Below, piece by piece: positions 25,277-34,712 of a stretch of DNA of 64,000 bases. Positions within the stretch are counted from its first letter, which is position 1. Every line of letters begins with the position of its first letter. This DNA comes from Telmatospirillum sp. J64-1 (GTDB taxonomy: Bacteria; Pseudomonadota; Alphaproteobacteria; Rhodospirillales; Magnetospirillaceae), in contig NZ_SBHN01000023.1 of NCBI RefSeq assembly GCF_006980715.1, forward strand, positions 1-64,000. Direction: 5' to 3'. The notes below the pieces were generated by a model, which was given only the letters and a program-made list of their open reading frames with translations, ran no database searches and had not been told where the DNA came from. The position numbers and the translations under genes were made by a program.

Positions 25277-26644
25277 CTACCAGGCCCCGCCCAGGGCCCG
25301 GTACAGGCCGACCACCGAGGTCAGGCGCGCGAGACGGACCTGTTCCAGGGCGTCTTCCTGCTGGAACAGGCTGCGCTGGGCATCCAGCACGCTCAGGAAA
25401 TCGATGGCCCCGGTGCGGTAGCGCACTTCCGCCAGTTCATAGGCCTGCCGCGCCTGGACGGCGGAGGCTTCCTGCGCCCGCTGCAACTCGTCGCTGAAGC
25501 GCACCGCCGCCAGCGCGTCCTCCACATCCTGGAAGGCCGAAATCACGGCCGAGCGGTAATTGGCGACGACTTCCGCCTCGCGGGCCTCGGCGGCGTCGCG
25601 CTGACCGGCCAGGCGGTTGCCGTCGAACAGGGGCGCGGTCAGACCGGCCGCCAAGCTGCTGATCAGGCCCGAGGGCGAGAACAGGTTGGCGAGTTCGTCG
25701 CTGGAATAGCCGGTGCTGCCGGTCAGGCGGATGGACGGGAACATGGCCGCGCGGGCGGCACCCAGATTGGCCTGGGCGGCGACAAGCTGGGCCTCGGCAC
25801 GGCGCAGGTCGGGACGGCGTTCCAGCACTTCCGCCGGGATACCGGGACTGATGGCGGGCAGGCTGATGCTTTGCAGGCTTTCCCCTTCCAGCGCCAGGTC
25901 CTGGGGCGGCAGGCCGAGCAGGGCCGCCAGGGCATTGCGGGTCTGCACCCGCGACTGTTCCAGCGACGGCAGATTGGCACGCAGGCTGGCAACGGCCAGA
26001 CGCTGCTGGGCGAGGTCGAGGCCCGAGGCGGTGCCGAAGCTTTCCCGCGTCTCGACCAGGGACAGCACCCGTTCGGCAATCGCCAGGATGCGCCGGGCAT
26101 TGGCGATGCGGTCATTGGCGGACAGATACTGGAAATAGGCCGTGGCGACCTGCGCGGCGAGGCTCAGCTCGGCCGCCCGGTGATCGAACTCGCTGGCCGC
26201 ATAGGAGGCCTCGGCGGCTTCGGCGGCATAGCGGTTGCGGCCCCAGACATCCACCTCGTAGGCGGCGCTCAGGCCCAGGCGGAAGGCGTTGCTGGTGCGG
26301 CCTTCGCCGCTCCAGTTGCGGGTGGCGCTGCCCGAGCCATCGAGCGTCGGCAGCAGCCCCGCCCCCGCCACCTCGACCTGGGCGATGGCCTGGGCGATAC
26401 GCTGGCGCGACGCGGCCAAATCGGGATTGTTCGCGGCGGCCTGATCGAGCAGGCGCGTCAGTTCCGGGCTTTCGAAGGCCGTCCACCAGGAGGCATCGGG
26501 CACGGCGGCCACGCCCTGCTGTCCGCCCGAGGTCCAGGCGGCAGGCACGGCCACGGCGGGACGCTCACCCAAGGTCTGGGGAGCGCAGCCGCCAACGGCG
26601 AAGGCCATCGCCACGGCGAGAAGAAGGGGTCGGTTGGTTGCCAT
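25277..26644 (-). CDS. Outer-membrane efflux lipoprotein (NodT/OprM family)
   Basis: The 455-residue TolC-like outer-membrane factor has lipobox AVGGC near residue 19 and two OEP repeats. Family marks are WWTAF near residue 55, DLAASRQRIAQA, and the second-half segment GIPAEVLERRPDLRRAE. It would trimerise into the exit duct for the MacA-MacB pump encoded just upstream. The ATG at 26644 gives the clean lipoprotein signal; the upstream TTG does not. It follows macB by 11 bases and ends a six-gene operon. PvdRT-OpmQ of Pseudomonas has the same subunit composition and exports pyoverdine. Confidence 0.9.
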   Translation of the reverse strand: MATNRPLLLAVAMAFAVGGCAPQTLGERPAVAVPAAWTSGGQQGVAAVPDASWWTAFESPELTRLLDQAAANNPDLAASRQRIAQAIAQVEVAGAGLLPTLDGSGSATRNWSGEGRTSNAFRLGLSAAYEVDVWGRNRYAAEAAEASYAASEFDHRAAELSLAAQVATAYFQYLSANDRIANARRILAIAERVLSLVETRESFGTASGLDLAQQRLAVASLRANLPSLEQSRVQTRNALAALLGLPPQDLALEGESLQSISLPAISPGIPAEVLERRPDLRRAEAQLVAAQANLGAARAAMFPSIRLTGSTGYSSDELANLFSPSGLISSLAAGLTAPLFDGNRLAGQRDAAEAREAEVVANYRSAVISAFQDVEDALAAVRFSDELQRAQEASAVQARQAYELAEVRYRTGAIDFLSVLDAQRSLFQQEDALEQVRLARLTSVVGLYRALGGAW

Positions 26645-26655
26645 ATGTCCGTTTC

Positions 26656-28593
26656 TCAATCAGAGGCCAGCGCCACCACGGGGTCTAGCCGGGCCGCCTT
26701 GCGCGCCGGCAGGAAACCGAAGACGAGGCCGGTGCCGGCGGCGCAGAAGAAGGCGACGAGGACCGGCGTGAGCGAGAATTCCACCGGGCTGCCCAGCCTG
26801 CCGATCAGCCAGCCGGTGGCAAGCCCCCCGGCCACGCCCAGCAGGCCGCCGGTGCAGCAAACCACCAGCGCCTCGGTCAGGAATTGCATCTGGATGTTGA
26901 TGCCACGCGCGCCGGTCGCCATGCGGATGCCGATCTCGCGGGTACGCTCGGTGACGCTGACCAGCATGATGTTCATCACGCCGATCCCGCCCACCAGCAG
27001 CGAGATGGCGGCGATCGAGCCCAGCAGCAGGCGGAAGGTATCCTGCGTGCGGCCCACGCTTTCCAGCAGCGCGGCCATGTTGCGGACCTGGAAATCGACC
27101 CGGCCGTGGCGGGCCAGCAGCAGCGATTCGATGCTTTCCTGCACCGCGTTCATGTCGGCGGTAGGTTCGACCTGCACGGTGATGTTGCGCAGATGGCGCT
27201 GGCCGATCAGGCGCAGCTGCCCGGTGCTCAAGGGAACGAGGACCATGTCGTCCTGGTCCATGCCCTGCGGCGAGGCGCCTTTTTCCTCCAGCACGCCGAT
27301 CACCTGGAAGGGAACGTTCCTGATCAGGATGTAACGCCCCAGCGGGCTGCGCCCGTCGGGGAACAGCGCCTGCGCCACCGTCCCGCCCAGCACCGCCACC
27401 GGCGCGTATTCCAGCGTGTCGTTCTCGTCGAAGAACACGCCTTGCGCCACCCGCCAGTTGCGCGCCTGGGGGAAGGCGGACGAGGTGGCGGTGATGCTGG
27501 TCTGGTGATCCAGATTGTCCGCCCGCAGGGTCTGGGTGGTGTTGATCTCGGGCACCGAGGCGGCGACACCGGGCAGGCGCCCGATCTCGATGGCGTCCTC
27601 GGGCGTCAGGCTGGTGCTGGCCCCGGCCATGCGCATGTTGGGCGCGCCGGGGCGGACCAGCAGCAGATCGGTCCCCATGGCCGAGATGTTGTCGATCACC
27701 GCCTTCTTGGCGCCGTCGCCGATGGCCAGCATGGCGATCACCGAACCGACGCCGATGACGATGCCCAGCAGGGTCAGGATGGTGCGGAAGATGTTGCCGC
27801 GCATGGAGCGGAAGGCCATGCGCACCGCTTCGCCCATGTCCGAGAGGACATTGCCGTTCCGCGCGTCGGAGGGCGGCAGGGACTGCCCCGTCTCCTCTTC
27901 GGCCTCCTCGGCGATCTCGTCGGAAACGATGAGCCCGTCGGCGATGCGGATGCGGCGCTTGGCCTCCTTCGCCACATCGGCGTCATGGGTGATCAGGATG
28001 ACCGTGTGGCCCTTGGCGTTGAGCTCGCGCAAGAGGTCCATGACCTCGCGCCCGCTGCGGCTGTCCAGGGCGCCGGTGGGCTCGTCGGCCAGGATCACCC
28101 GCCCGCCGTTGATCAGGGCGCGGGCGATGGAGACGCGCTGCTGCTGGCCGCCCGAAAGCTGCGACGGCCGGTGATCCAGCCGGTCTCCCAGGCCCAGGCG
28201 CTCCAGCACGGACCGCGCCCGCTCCTGCCGCTCGGCACGGGGATGACCGGCATAGATGGCCGGGATCTCCACATTCTCGACGGCGGTGGCGGTAGGCAGC
28301 AGGTTGTATTGCTGGAAGACGAAGCCGAAGACATCGCGGCGCAGCCGCGCCAGGGCATCGCGGCCCAGCCCGGCCACGTCCTGCCCGTCCAGCAGGTAAT
28401 GCCCGCCGCTGGGCCGGTCCAGGCAGCCCAGGATATTCATCAGCGTGGACTTGCCCGAGCCCGACGCGCCCAGGATGGCGACGAATTCGCCGGGATAGAT
28501 ATCGAGCGAGATTCCGTGCAGGACCTGGGTTTCCAGCCCGCCGCGACGGAAGCTCTTGGTGATGTCGCGGAGCGAGATCAGCGGCCGGGTCAT
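26656..28593 (-). CDS. macB: MacB-type ABC transporter (fused ATPase and permease)
   Basis: The 645-residue protein has an N-terminal ATPase: Walker [10 protein letters not shown], signature LSGGQQQR, Walker [14 protein letters not shown]-loop in ILITHD. It is followed by TM1 (about residue 275), a large periplasmic MacB core domain, and three C-terminal TM helices with the FtsX-like ending [18 protein letters not shown]. MacB dimers work as a mechanotransmission pump with MacA and an outer-membrane factor, exporting macrolides, peptides, toxins or siderophores. Its start overlaps the macA stop by four bases. The substrate is unknown. Confidence 0.93.
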   Translation of the reverse strand: MTRPLISLRDITKSFRRGGLETQVLHGISLDIYPGEFVAILGASGSGKSTLMNILGCLDRPSGGHYLLDGQDVAGLGRDALARLRRDVFGFVFQQYNLLPTATAVENVEIPAIYAGHPRAERQERARSVLERLGLGDRLDHRPSQLSGGQQQRVSIARALINGGRVILADEPTGALDSRSGREVMDLLRELNAKGHTVILITHDADVAKEAKRRIRIADGLIVSDEIAEEAEEETGQSLPPSDARNGNVLSDMGEAVRMAFRSMRGNIFRTILTLLGIVIGVGSVIAMLAIGDGAKKAVIDNISAMGTDLLLVRPGAPNMRMAGASTSLTPEDAIEIGRLPGVAASVPEINTTQTLRADNLDHQTSITATSSAFPQARNWRVAQGVFFDENDTLEYAPVAVLGGTVAQALFPDGRSPLGRYILIRNVPFQVIGVLEEKGASPQGMDQDDMVLVPLSTGQLRLIGQRHLRNITVQVEPTADMNAVQESIESLLLARHGRVDFQVRNMAALLESVGRTQDTFRLLLGSIAAISLLVGGIGVMNIMLVSVTERTREIGIRMATGARGINIQMQFLTEALVVCCTGGLLGVAGGLATGWLIGRLGSPVEFSLTPVLVAFFCAAGTGLVFGFLPARKAARLDPVVALASD

Positions 28594-29774
28594 GAGCCGA
28601 TCCTGGGTGCACCGCCGATACGGGGGGACCGGCCCGCGCCCGGCCCCATGCCGGGGCCGCCGGCCATGTCCGGACGATAGGCGCCGCCGGAATTCAGTAC
28701 CACGCGCTCGCCTTCCTCGATCCCTTCGACGATCTGGATGCTGATGCGGTCGGAGATGCCGACACGCACCGGGCGCGTCTCCAGCTCGCCGCTTTCGGTC
28801 AGCACCTGCACGACCCGCCGTCCCCGCTCCCCACCGGGCTGCACGGCGGCCATCGGCACCAGGACCGCATCCTCGACCCTGTCCTGGATGAAGAAGACCT
28901 GGGCCGACATCTGCGGCAACAGGCGGCGGTCGGTGTTGTCGACCTCGAACAGGGCGTTATAGAGCACCACGTCGTTGACCACTTCCGGCGTCGGCAGGAT
29001 CTGGCGCAGCTTGCCCGTCCAGCGGCGGTTGGTATCGCCCAGGATGGTGAAATAGGCGTCCATCCCCGGCTGCAGCTTGCCCACATCGGCTTCCGAGACC
29101 TGGGTCCGCACGGTCATGGTTTCGAGGTCGGCGATCTGCAGGATGATCGGCGCCTGCTGGTTGGCGTTCAGGGTCTGGCCCTGGCGGGCGCTCAGGGACA
29201 TCACCGTGCCCGCCATCGGGGCACGGATCTGGGTATAGCTGAGATTGGCCTCGTCGGCCTCGAGGGTCGAACGCGCCTTGGAGATCTCGGCTTCCAGCAC
29301 GGCAAGGCGGGCCCGCGAGGCCTCCACCTCCGCCGTCGCGGCGTCGAAGGCTTCACGGCTGGTGGCATTGGCCTTCAACAGGCCTTGCTGGCGCTGGTGC
29401 TGCTGCTCGGCCAGGCGCAGCATGGCGCGGCGTTCGGCCAACTGGGCTTCCAGCCCGACCAGGGTGGCGCGGTCGGCCTCGACCCGGGCGCGGTAGACGG
29501 TGGGGTCCAGCTCGGCCAGCAGGTCGCCTTCATGCACGAAATCGCCGGGCTGGACATGGATGGTCATCAACTGGCCCGAAATCTGCGCGCCGACATCCAC
29601 ATATTCCTGCGGTTCGACCTTGCCCAGGGCCGAAACGCTGCGTTCAAGGCTGCCGCGCTGGGCGATGGCGGTGACATGGGTGACGGGCGGATCGCCCGCC
29701 GTGGCGAAATACCAGCCGCCCAGGCCCAGGGCTGCAGCCGCGACGAGCAGTCCGGCAATCAGGAAATTCTTCAT
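28590..29774 (-). CDS. macA: MacA-type periplasmic adaptor (RND/MFP family)
   Basis: The 394-residue membrane-fusion protein has an N-terminal anchor ([21 protein letters not shown]), a barrel-sandwich hybrid ([11 protein letters not shown] and [12 protein letters not shown]), and an alpha-helical coiled-coil hairpin (about residues 95-165). A beta-barrel and membrane-proximal domain follow. The Pro/Gly/Arg-rich tail after residue 370 is unusual. It links MacB to the outer-membrane factor. Both ends show ATGA overlaps, with the CnrX-like gene upstream and macB downstream, so the start at 29774 is well supported. Confidence 0.93.
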   Translation of the reverse strand: MKNFLIAGLLVAAAALGLGGWYFATAGDPPVTHVTAIAQRGSLERSVSALGKVEPQEYVDVGAQISGQLMTIHVQPGDFVHEGDLLAELDPTVYRARVEADRATLVGLEAQLAERRAMLRLAEQQHQRQQGLLKANATSREAFDAATAEVEASRARLAVLEAEISKARSTLEADEANLSYTQIRAPMAGTVMSLSARQGQTLNANQQAPIILQIADLETMTVRTQVSEADVGKLQPGMDAYFTILGDTNRRWTGKLRQILPTPEVVNDVVLYNALFEVDNTDRRLLPQMSAQVFFIQDRVEDAVLVPMAAVQPGGERGRRVVQVLTESGELETRPVRVGISDRISIQIVEGIEEGERVVLNSGGAYRPDMAGGPGMGPGAGRSPRIGGAPRIGS

Positions 29775-30208
29775 CGACGGCGCTCCCACCTCTGGGCCCA
29801 TTCGGCGCGGATTTCGGGCGAAACCTCGGCCAATGTCTCAATCAAAATGGAATCGATCAGGCTGTGCATATTGTTCATCCGTTCACGCAACTGCGCGAAG
29901 GCCGCCTCATAGGCTGCGGCATCCATCCCTTCGCTCCGCAGCAGGCGGGCGACCTCGCGCCGCGCCTCGGCCATCGCCCGGCTCCGTTCGGTCAATTCCT
30001 CTTGGTTCTCCTCGAGCTTCGCGGCGAAAAGCGGACGCGCCGCCTCGGGGGCCGAATGCACCATCCGCTCGATTCCGCCCTGCCCCTTGCCCCGTTCCGG
30101 CTGCGCCAGGAAGCGCCCGCCGAAAGCCGCCGCGGCAAAGAGGTTGAGACAGACCGAAAGGATCAGCGCGCCCAGCAGAAGACGTGCCATCCGGCCGCTT
30201 ACGATCAT
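29771..30208 (-). CDS. CnrX-like periplasmic sensor (heavy-metal resistance family)
   Basis: The 145-residue protein has an N-terminal membrane anchor (MARLLLGALILSVCLNLFAAAAF) and a periplasmic helical hairpin rich in Glu/Arg/Ala. This pattern fits the CnrX/NccX/ZraP-like families. Candidate metal ligands are the His in RMVHSAP and the Met/His cluster RMNNMHSL. In the Cupriavidus Cnr system, CnrX senses metal and relieves anti-sigma CnrY inhibition of sigma CnrH. Here the gene sits directly after a sigma/anti-sigma pair and overlaps both neighbours by four bases (ATGA), which fits that job. Ligand identity is unknown. Confidence 0.72.
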   Translation of the reverse strand: MIVSGRMARLLLGALILSVCLNLFAAAAFGGRFLAQPERGKGQGGIERMVHSAPEAARPLFAAKLEENQEELTERSRAMAEARREVARLLRSEGMDAAAYEAAFAQLRERMNNMHSLIDSILIETLAEVSPEIRAEWAQRWERRR

Positions 30209-30660
30209 CGGATTTCCTCCAATTCGAAGGCCACCTCATAAGGCAGGGAGGCCATCTCGGTCGCTTCCTGCGCGACCTCGTCCTGAAGCGGCGGAACCAG
30301 TCCCGCCGCCCCCACATACAGACCCAGCAGCACCGATGCCGCCATGGCGGCGCCGCCGCCGAAATGCATCTGCCAGCGCGCCAGCGGCCATGGGAAGACG
30401 AAACGCCGTCGCCGCGCCGCCTGGCGGCGTGGGCTTCGGGCCGGGATGGCGGCGATGCGCGCGCGCAGATCCGGCCCGGCCTCCCGCACCGGCAGCGCGG
30501 ACAGAAGACCGTCCAGATGCCGCGCCCGGTCGAGAAGCGCACGGGCCTCGGCCGAGCGGGCGAGCAGCGCCTCGGCGGCGCGGCGTTCCTCCTCCGGCCA
30601 TGCCGCGAGCTCCGCACCATGGATGTCGAGCCGGTCCTGAAAGCCGGACAGGTCGCTCAT
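30205..30660 (-). CDS. Membrane anti-sigma factor
   Basis: The 151-residue protein has a ~95-residue cytoplasmic N-terminal part starting MSDLSGFQDRLDIHGAELA. One TM segment follows at about residues 107-125 (AAMAASVLLGLYVGAAGLV), then a short periplasmic tail. No zinc-finger (HxxxCxxC) motif is seen. Position, immediately after an ECF sigma gene with an overlapping TAATG junction, marks it as the cognate anti-sigma. Its C-terminal tail would face the CnrX-like sensor encoded next. Identity is from context and topology more than from sequence similarity. Confidence 0.75.
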   Translation of the reverse strand: MSDLSGFQDRLDIHGAELAAWPEEERRAAEALLARSAEARALLDRARHLDGLLSALPVREAGPDLRARIAAIPARSPRRQAARRRRFVFPWPLARWQMHFGGGAAMAASVLLGLYVGAAGLVPPLQDEVAQEATEMASLPYEVAFELEEIR

Positions 30661-31214
30661 TACTCCGTCTCCTCTTGCAGACGCCCGCGCAGGCTGCGCT
30701 TGGCGCGCACCAGCAGCTGTTCCAGCGCCCCGACCGAAATCCCCAGGACTTCCGCCGCCTGCGCATTGCTCAACCCGGTCTCGTAGATCAGCGCCAGGGC
30801 CGCGCGCTGGCGTTCGGGCAGATCGGCCATGGCCGCCTTCAGCCGCCGCTCCTCCTGTCCGGCGGCGATGGACGAAACCACGTCCTCGGCCGGGTCCTGG
30901 GGTTCGGGCACGGCCTCCAGCGCTTCGTGACGCGGGCGGCGGTGAAGGTCCAGGCAGCGGTTGGTCACCACCCGCCACAGCCAGGTGGAGAACTTCGCCT
31001 CACCCGGGCGCCAGGACTCGGCCCGGTCCCAGACCTTCAGAAAAGCATCCTGCACCACATCCTCCGCGTCACTGCGCGATCCCAGAATTCTCTGCGCAAG
31101 GCCGAACGCCCGGTCCAGATGGCGGTCCATCAAGGTCCGGAAAGCCGCCTCGTCCCCTTCGGCAATGCGCGCCAGCAAGCGGTCATCCGCGTCATCACGA
31201 AAGAAAAGAGGCAT
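30660..31214 (-). CDS. ECF-type RNA polymerase sigma factor
   Basis: The 184-residue group IV sigma factor has region 2 with RILGSRSDAEDVVQDAFLKVW and WLWRVVTNRCLDLHRR. Region 4 has LPERQRAALALIYETGLSNAQ and the helix-turn-helix LGISVGALEQLLVRAKRSLR. It would direct transcription of its own operon and perhaps other genes when released from the membrane anti-sigma. ATG 31214 (MPLFFRDDADD) fits the domain boundary; a GTG at 31286 would add 24 residues of low-complexity sequence without a ribosome site. It heads the six-gene sigma-to-OMF operon. Confidence 0.92.
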   Translation of the reverse strand: MPLFFRDDADDRLLARIAEGDEAAFRTLMDRHLDRAFGLAQRILGSRSDAEDVVQDAFLKVWDRAESWRPGEAKFSTWLWRVVTNRCLDLHRRPRHEALEAVPEPQDPAEDVVSSIAAGQEERRLKAAMADLPERQRAALALIYETGLSNAQAAEVLGISVGALEQLLVRAKRSLRGRLQEETE

Positions 31215-31407
31215 TCCAATCCCGTTCAGGACAGCCAGCGAGCCGACGGCAGAGCCGAGGCCGGGGCCGGTTGATGTAGCTTTCACGGATGAAGCAGGCC
31301 GATCCTACGCCCTTGGGAAAATATTTCGAAAGGGGAAGGACAAACGGCGAGCGGCCGACGAGGTTTCCCCTGTCGGCCGCGCTCAGCAAATGAAGTTTTC
31401 AGGAAGA

Positions 31408-32091
31408 TCAGCTATCGGCCCAACGGCGCATCAGGTTGTGATAGATGCCGGTGAGTTCGACCAGGGCCTGGTGGTCCTTGCCGAGATCCGAGGTCAGGCC
31501 CTGAATGGCCTTGTCCAGCTGGAACATCAGGGTCCGCTGGCCCTCGTCGCGCACCATGCTCTGCAGCCAGAAGAAGGACGCGACGCGGGCACCGCGCGTC
31601 ACCGGCGACACGTGATGCAGGCTGGTCGAAGGATAAAGGACCATGTGCCCGGCCGGCAGCTTCACCCGGTGCACGCCATAGGTGTCCTCGACGCAAAGCT
31701 CCCCGCCGTCATATTCCTCGGGCTCGGACAGGAAGAGGGTGCAGGACAGATCGGTGCGGATGCGGAAATCGGTGCCGCGCAGCGGACGGATCGAATTGTC
31801 CACATGGGTCCCGAAGAATTCGTTGCTGGCATAGCGGTTGAACAGCGGCGGATAGACCTTCAGCGGCAGGGCGGCGGAAATGAAGAGCGGATTCCGCTCC
31901 AGCGCATCCAGGATCAGGTTCCCCACCTGCCGGGCCGCCGCCGATCCTTCGGGCAACTGCATGTTACGCTTGGCCAGGGCCGATTGATGCCCCGAGGTCA
32001 CATTGCCGTCCACCCATTCGGCCTGATCGATGATCTCGCGGCAATGCTTGACCTGCGCTTTGGAGAGAACCTCGGGAATACGGAACATCAT
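31408..32091 (-). CDS. piuC: PiuC/YbiX-type Fe(II)/2-oxoglutarate-dependent dioxygenase
   Basis: The 227-residue PKHD-type hydroxylase has the Fe(II) triad in GTHVDN (HxD) and the distal His in LHHVSP, with the oxoglutarate-binding Arg probably in [11 protein letters not shown]. It is normally encoded beside a catecholate-type TonB-dependent receptor (piuA/fiu), as here. A role in processing siderophores or the receptor in iron starvation has been suggested but is not settled. An AGGAG site precedes the ATGATG start. A strong hairpin with TTTT separates it from the receptor gene upstream. Confidence 0.92.
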   Translation of the reverse strand: MMFRIPEVLSKAQVKHCREIIDQAEWVDGNVTSGHQSALAKRNMQLPEGSAAARQVGNLILDALERNPLFISAALPLKVYPPLFNRYASNEFFGTHVDNSIRPLRGTDFRIRTDLSCTLFLSEPEEYDGGELCVEDTYGVHRVKLPAGHMVLYPSTSLHHVSPVTRGARVASFFWLQSMVRDEGQRTLMFQLDKAIQGLTSDLGKDHQALVELTGIYHNLMRRWADS

Positions 32092-32103
32092 GGCGGAATC
32101 TCC

Positions 32104-32139
32104 TGAAAACGCCGGCCTTCATGCTGATGAAGGCCGGCG
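32104..32139 (-). terminator. Attenuator/terminator between siderophore receptor and piuC
   Basis: A perfect 13-bp stem (32110-32122 with 32127-32139) with a four-base loop is followed on the minus strand by TTTTC and then at once by the piuC ribosome site AGGAG. Partial termination would lower piuC relative to the receptor. Confidence 0.75.
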
Positions 32140-32146
32140 CGATTGC

Positions 32147-34321
32147 CTAGAACCGAACGTTCGCGGTCAACAGTGCTGAACGCCCCGGCGCAACCAAAGC
32201 GAAAGCCCCTACATGCGATGCGTCATAGATGGTTTCGTCAAGCAAATTCAAGACATTCAGCTGCAAATCCAGCCTGTCGTTGACCCGATAACTGGCCATC
32301 GCATCGAAACGCCAATACGGATCGAACTTCATGGTATTGGCATCGTTGACATAACGGCGGTCGGTATAGAAGGCGCCGCCGCCCAAGGTGAAGGCCGAGG
32401 TGACGTCGTAGGTCGTCCACAGGCTGAAGCTGTGCGGGGCGATGAATTTCAGGAGATTCCCTTCATTCGTTCCGGCACCGTCATCCCGCAGGACGGCATC
32501 CAGGTAGGTATAGCCCCCCCAGACCGACCAGGCTTCGGTAATCTTGCCGGCGATCCCCAGTTCCACGCCGTCGACGCGGGTATTGCCGATCAAGGCGACC
32601 TCGCCCGTTGCCGGATCCGTGGCGCGCTGATTGGTCTTCTCGGTACGGAAGACGGCAGCGGTCAGCGACAGCCTTTCGTTGAGCAGATCCCATTTGGTCC
32701 CGATTTCGAAGCTGTGGCTGCGCTCGGGATCCAGTTCGGCGCGGTTGCCGCCCAGATTGCCGCCGGCCGGGCCATCGGCTCCACCCGACATGCCCTCGGT
32801 CTCGCCCGAGGGATTGGACGACGTACCGTAATTGAAATAGATGCTGGCATTGGACACGGGTTTGTAGACGATGCCCGCCTGATAGTTGAGGAAGGAAGAC
32901 GAACTGCTGACGTCTCCGCTTTCCACCTTGTAATCATCCCAACGCAGCCCGCCATTCACCATCCACTGATCCGTCAGAGTGATGGTATCGAACAGATAGA
33001 TAGCCTTGTTGTGATTGACGACCGGTCTGCTCTCCCCCGTGGCGGTCAGCAGGGGGTTGGTCGGCAAATGGACGTCCGGATTGTGGATGGGGCTGATCAC
33101 CGTCGGCTGGTTCGCGCTGCTATAGCCGCGGTTGCGCCCTTCTTCCCGGCTGATCTCGAAGCCGAACACCAGATCATGCTTGATGGTGCCGGTTTCGAAC
33201 TTCGCCAGGACGTCGGTCTGGTTCAGCAGGCTGGTGGTGTCGCGATTGCTGCTGCGGAAGGCGCGCGCGACCTCTCCGGCAGCGGCCTGGGCGGCGGTCT
33301 GGCTGGGACGGGTCAGGGCGTAATCGTTGTTCATCCACGAATAGCGCGTGGCGTTCCGCAAGGTCACGGCATCGTTCAGGTCATGCTCGACCGTCAGGGT
33401 CGCCAGGTCCGTCTGCGTCTCACGGAAGTCACGATTGACGAAACCGTAGAAGGTCTTGCGGGAGACATCCGCCGGCTTGCCGGTGCGCGGATCGAAGGGA
33501 TGGCCGAAATCCGGCATCTCGTCGGTCTGCAGGTGATAGTAGCTGAGCGTCGCGCGGGTCGGGCTGTTCAGGCCGACCGTGATCGACGGCGCGAACCCCA
33601 TCTTGGTGAAATCGACATGGTCACGCCCCGCGACCTCGGCATCATGCCACATGGCATTGAGGCGGATGGCGACATTCTCGTTGACCATGTAGTTGCCGTC
33701 GACGGTGACGCGCTTGGTGGCGTCGGTGCCGATGGTCGCGCTGCCATGGGCAAAGTTTTCGGCCTGCGGCGTCTTGCTGACCATGTTGATGGTACCGCCG
33801 GTCGAGCCGCGACCGGCATAAGCCGAACCCGGGCCCTTGTTGATCTCGACCTGTTCGAGGTTGAACACCTCGTAATTGATGCGGCCCAGGTTCCGCATGC
33901 CGTCGACCATCATGTCGGTGCTGGCTTCGAAACCGCGAATGAAGGGCCGATCCCCCACCGGCGTGCCGCCTTCGCCGGAGCCGAGCGTGATGCCCGGCGT
34001 GGTGCGCAGCACATCGGTCAGCGAGGTGAAGCCGCGATCCTCCATCATCTGCTGGTTGATGATGGTCACCGTGCGCGGCGTATCGAGCAGGGGCGCGGTT
34101 AGTTTATGATTGGCGGAATGATCGGCCTTGTAGCCGTCGCTTTCCGTCGTCCCCTCAACGGAAATGGCCGGCAATTCCACCGGCTGGCTTTCCTCTGCCT
34201 GCTGGGCCTGGGCCTCGGCATAGAAAGCGGTCATGGCGGTAATGGTCAGGCCCGTCGCCAGCGCCACACGGGGCACTATGGTGCGGACTTTTACGGCTGA
34301 AGCCCTTTGAAAACTCGACAT
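32147..34321 (-). CDS. TonB-dependent siderophore receptor (Fiu/PiuA-like)
   Basis: The 724-residue outer-membrane receptor has a signal peptide of about 40 residues ending AQAQ and a TonB box-like segment AISVEGTTES. The plug domain includes TPRTVTIINQQMMEDRG and FIRGFEASTDMMVDGMRN, and the barrel ends LTANVRF with a terminal Phe. The pairing with piuC and the plug sequence favour a catecholate or monomeric siderophore substrate. It is energised by TonB-ExbBD. The promoter carries a Fur-box-like sequence sharing TTGAGAATGATT with the exb operon. Confidence 0.93.
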   Translation of the reverse strand: MSSFQRASAVKVRTIVPRVALATGLTITAMTAFYAEAQAQQAEESQPVELPAISVEGTTESDGYKADHSANHKLTAPLLDTPRTVTIINQQMMEDRGFTSLTDVLRTTPGITLGSGEGGTPVGDRPFIRGFEASTDMMVDGMRNLGRINYEVFNLEQVEINKGPGSAYAGRGSTGGTINMVSKTPQAENFAHGSATIGTDATKRVTVDGNYMVNENVAIRLNAMWHDAEVAGRDHVDFTKMGFAPSITVGLNSPTRATLSYYHLQTDEMPDFGHPFDPRTGKPADVSRKTFYGFVNRDFRETQTDLATLTVEHDLNDAVTLRNATRYSWMNNDYALTRPSQTAAQAAAGEVARAFRSSNRDTTSLLNQTDVLAKFETGTIKHDLVFGFEISREEGRNRGYSSANQPTVISPIHNPDVHLPTNPLLTATGESRPVVNHNKAIYLFDTITLTDQWMVNGGLRWDDYKVESGDVSSSSSFLNYQAGIVYKPVSNASIYFNYGTSSNPSGETEGMSGGADGPAGGNLGGNRAELDPERSHSFEIGTKWDLLNERLSLTAAVFRTEKTNQRATDPATGEVALIGNTRVDGVELGIAGKITEAWSVWGGYTYLDAVLRDDGAGTNEGNLLKFIAPHSFSLWTTYDVTSAFTLGGGAFYTDRRYVNDANTMKFDPYWRFDAMASYRVNDRLDLQLNVLNLLDETIYDASHVGAFALVAPGRSALLTANVRF

Positions 34322-34712
34322 TGGCTGTCCTTTTCTGAACCCGAAGCGGAGAGGGTTGTCAGGGTTCTCTCCACCACCCCTTGCGAACGCAAATAAGAAT
34401 AATTATTAACAACAGAATCCGAGCCGGCACAAACCGGCCCTTTCTGCCGCGTTGCGACGGCAGATCAACCTCCGGGCACTCCCCTGCAATTAGGAGGAGG
34501 CCTCCCCGTCTTTTTTGATAATAAGAATCGGAATCATTCTCAACCATTTTTCAGCGAACGAAGAAGAAAGAAGAAAAACCTCTTTCGCTTCTTCTCCGCC
34601 CTTGAGCGCGTTTCGTTCCGAGGAAGTCAGGCGAAGGCGCGGCGCTTGAGCGGCCCCGGGAGGAGCACGTCACGCAGAGCCCAAAGCCGGTACCGTCAGA
34701 ATGGAAACGGCT
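34322..34712. other. Promoter-bearing intergenic region upstream of the receptor
   Basis: This 391-base gap between the receptor and a histidine kinase gene (both minus strand) holds no supported gene. The Fur-like site lies at 34517-34543. The segment 34540-34590 is A/T- and purine-rich, and 34600-34712 would be the kinase 3' untranslated region. Confidence 0.6.
34517..34543 (-). promoter_or_regulatory. Fur-box-like operator of the siderophore receptor
   Basis: On the minus strand it reads TTGAGAATGATTCCGATTCT followed by TATTATC. It is an imperfect dyad of GATAATGA-type units, and TTGAGAATGATT is identical to the exbB promoter site. It lies about 200 bases before the start codon, leaving a long leader. 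Confidence 0.65.
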
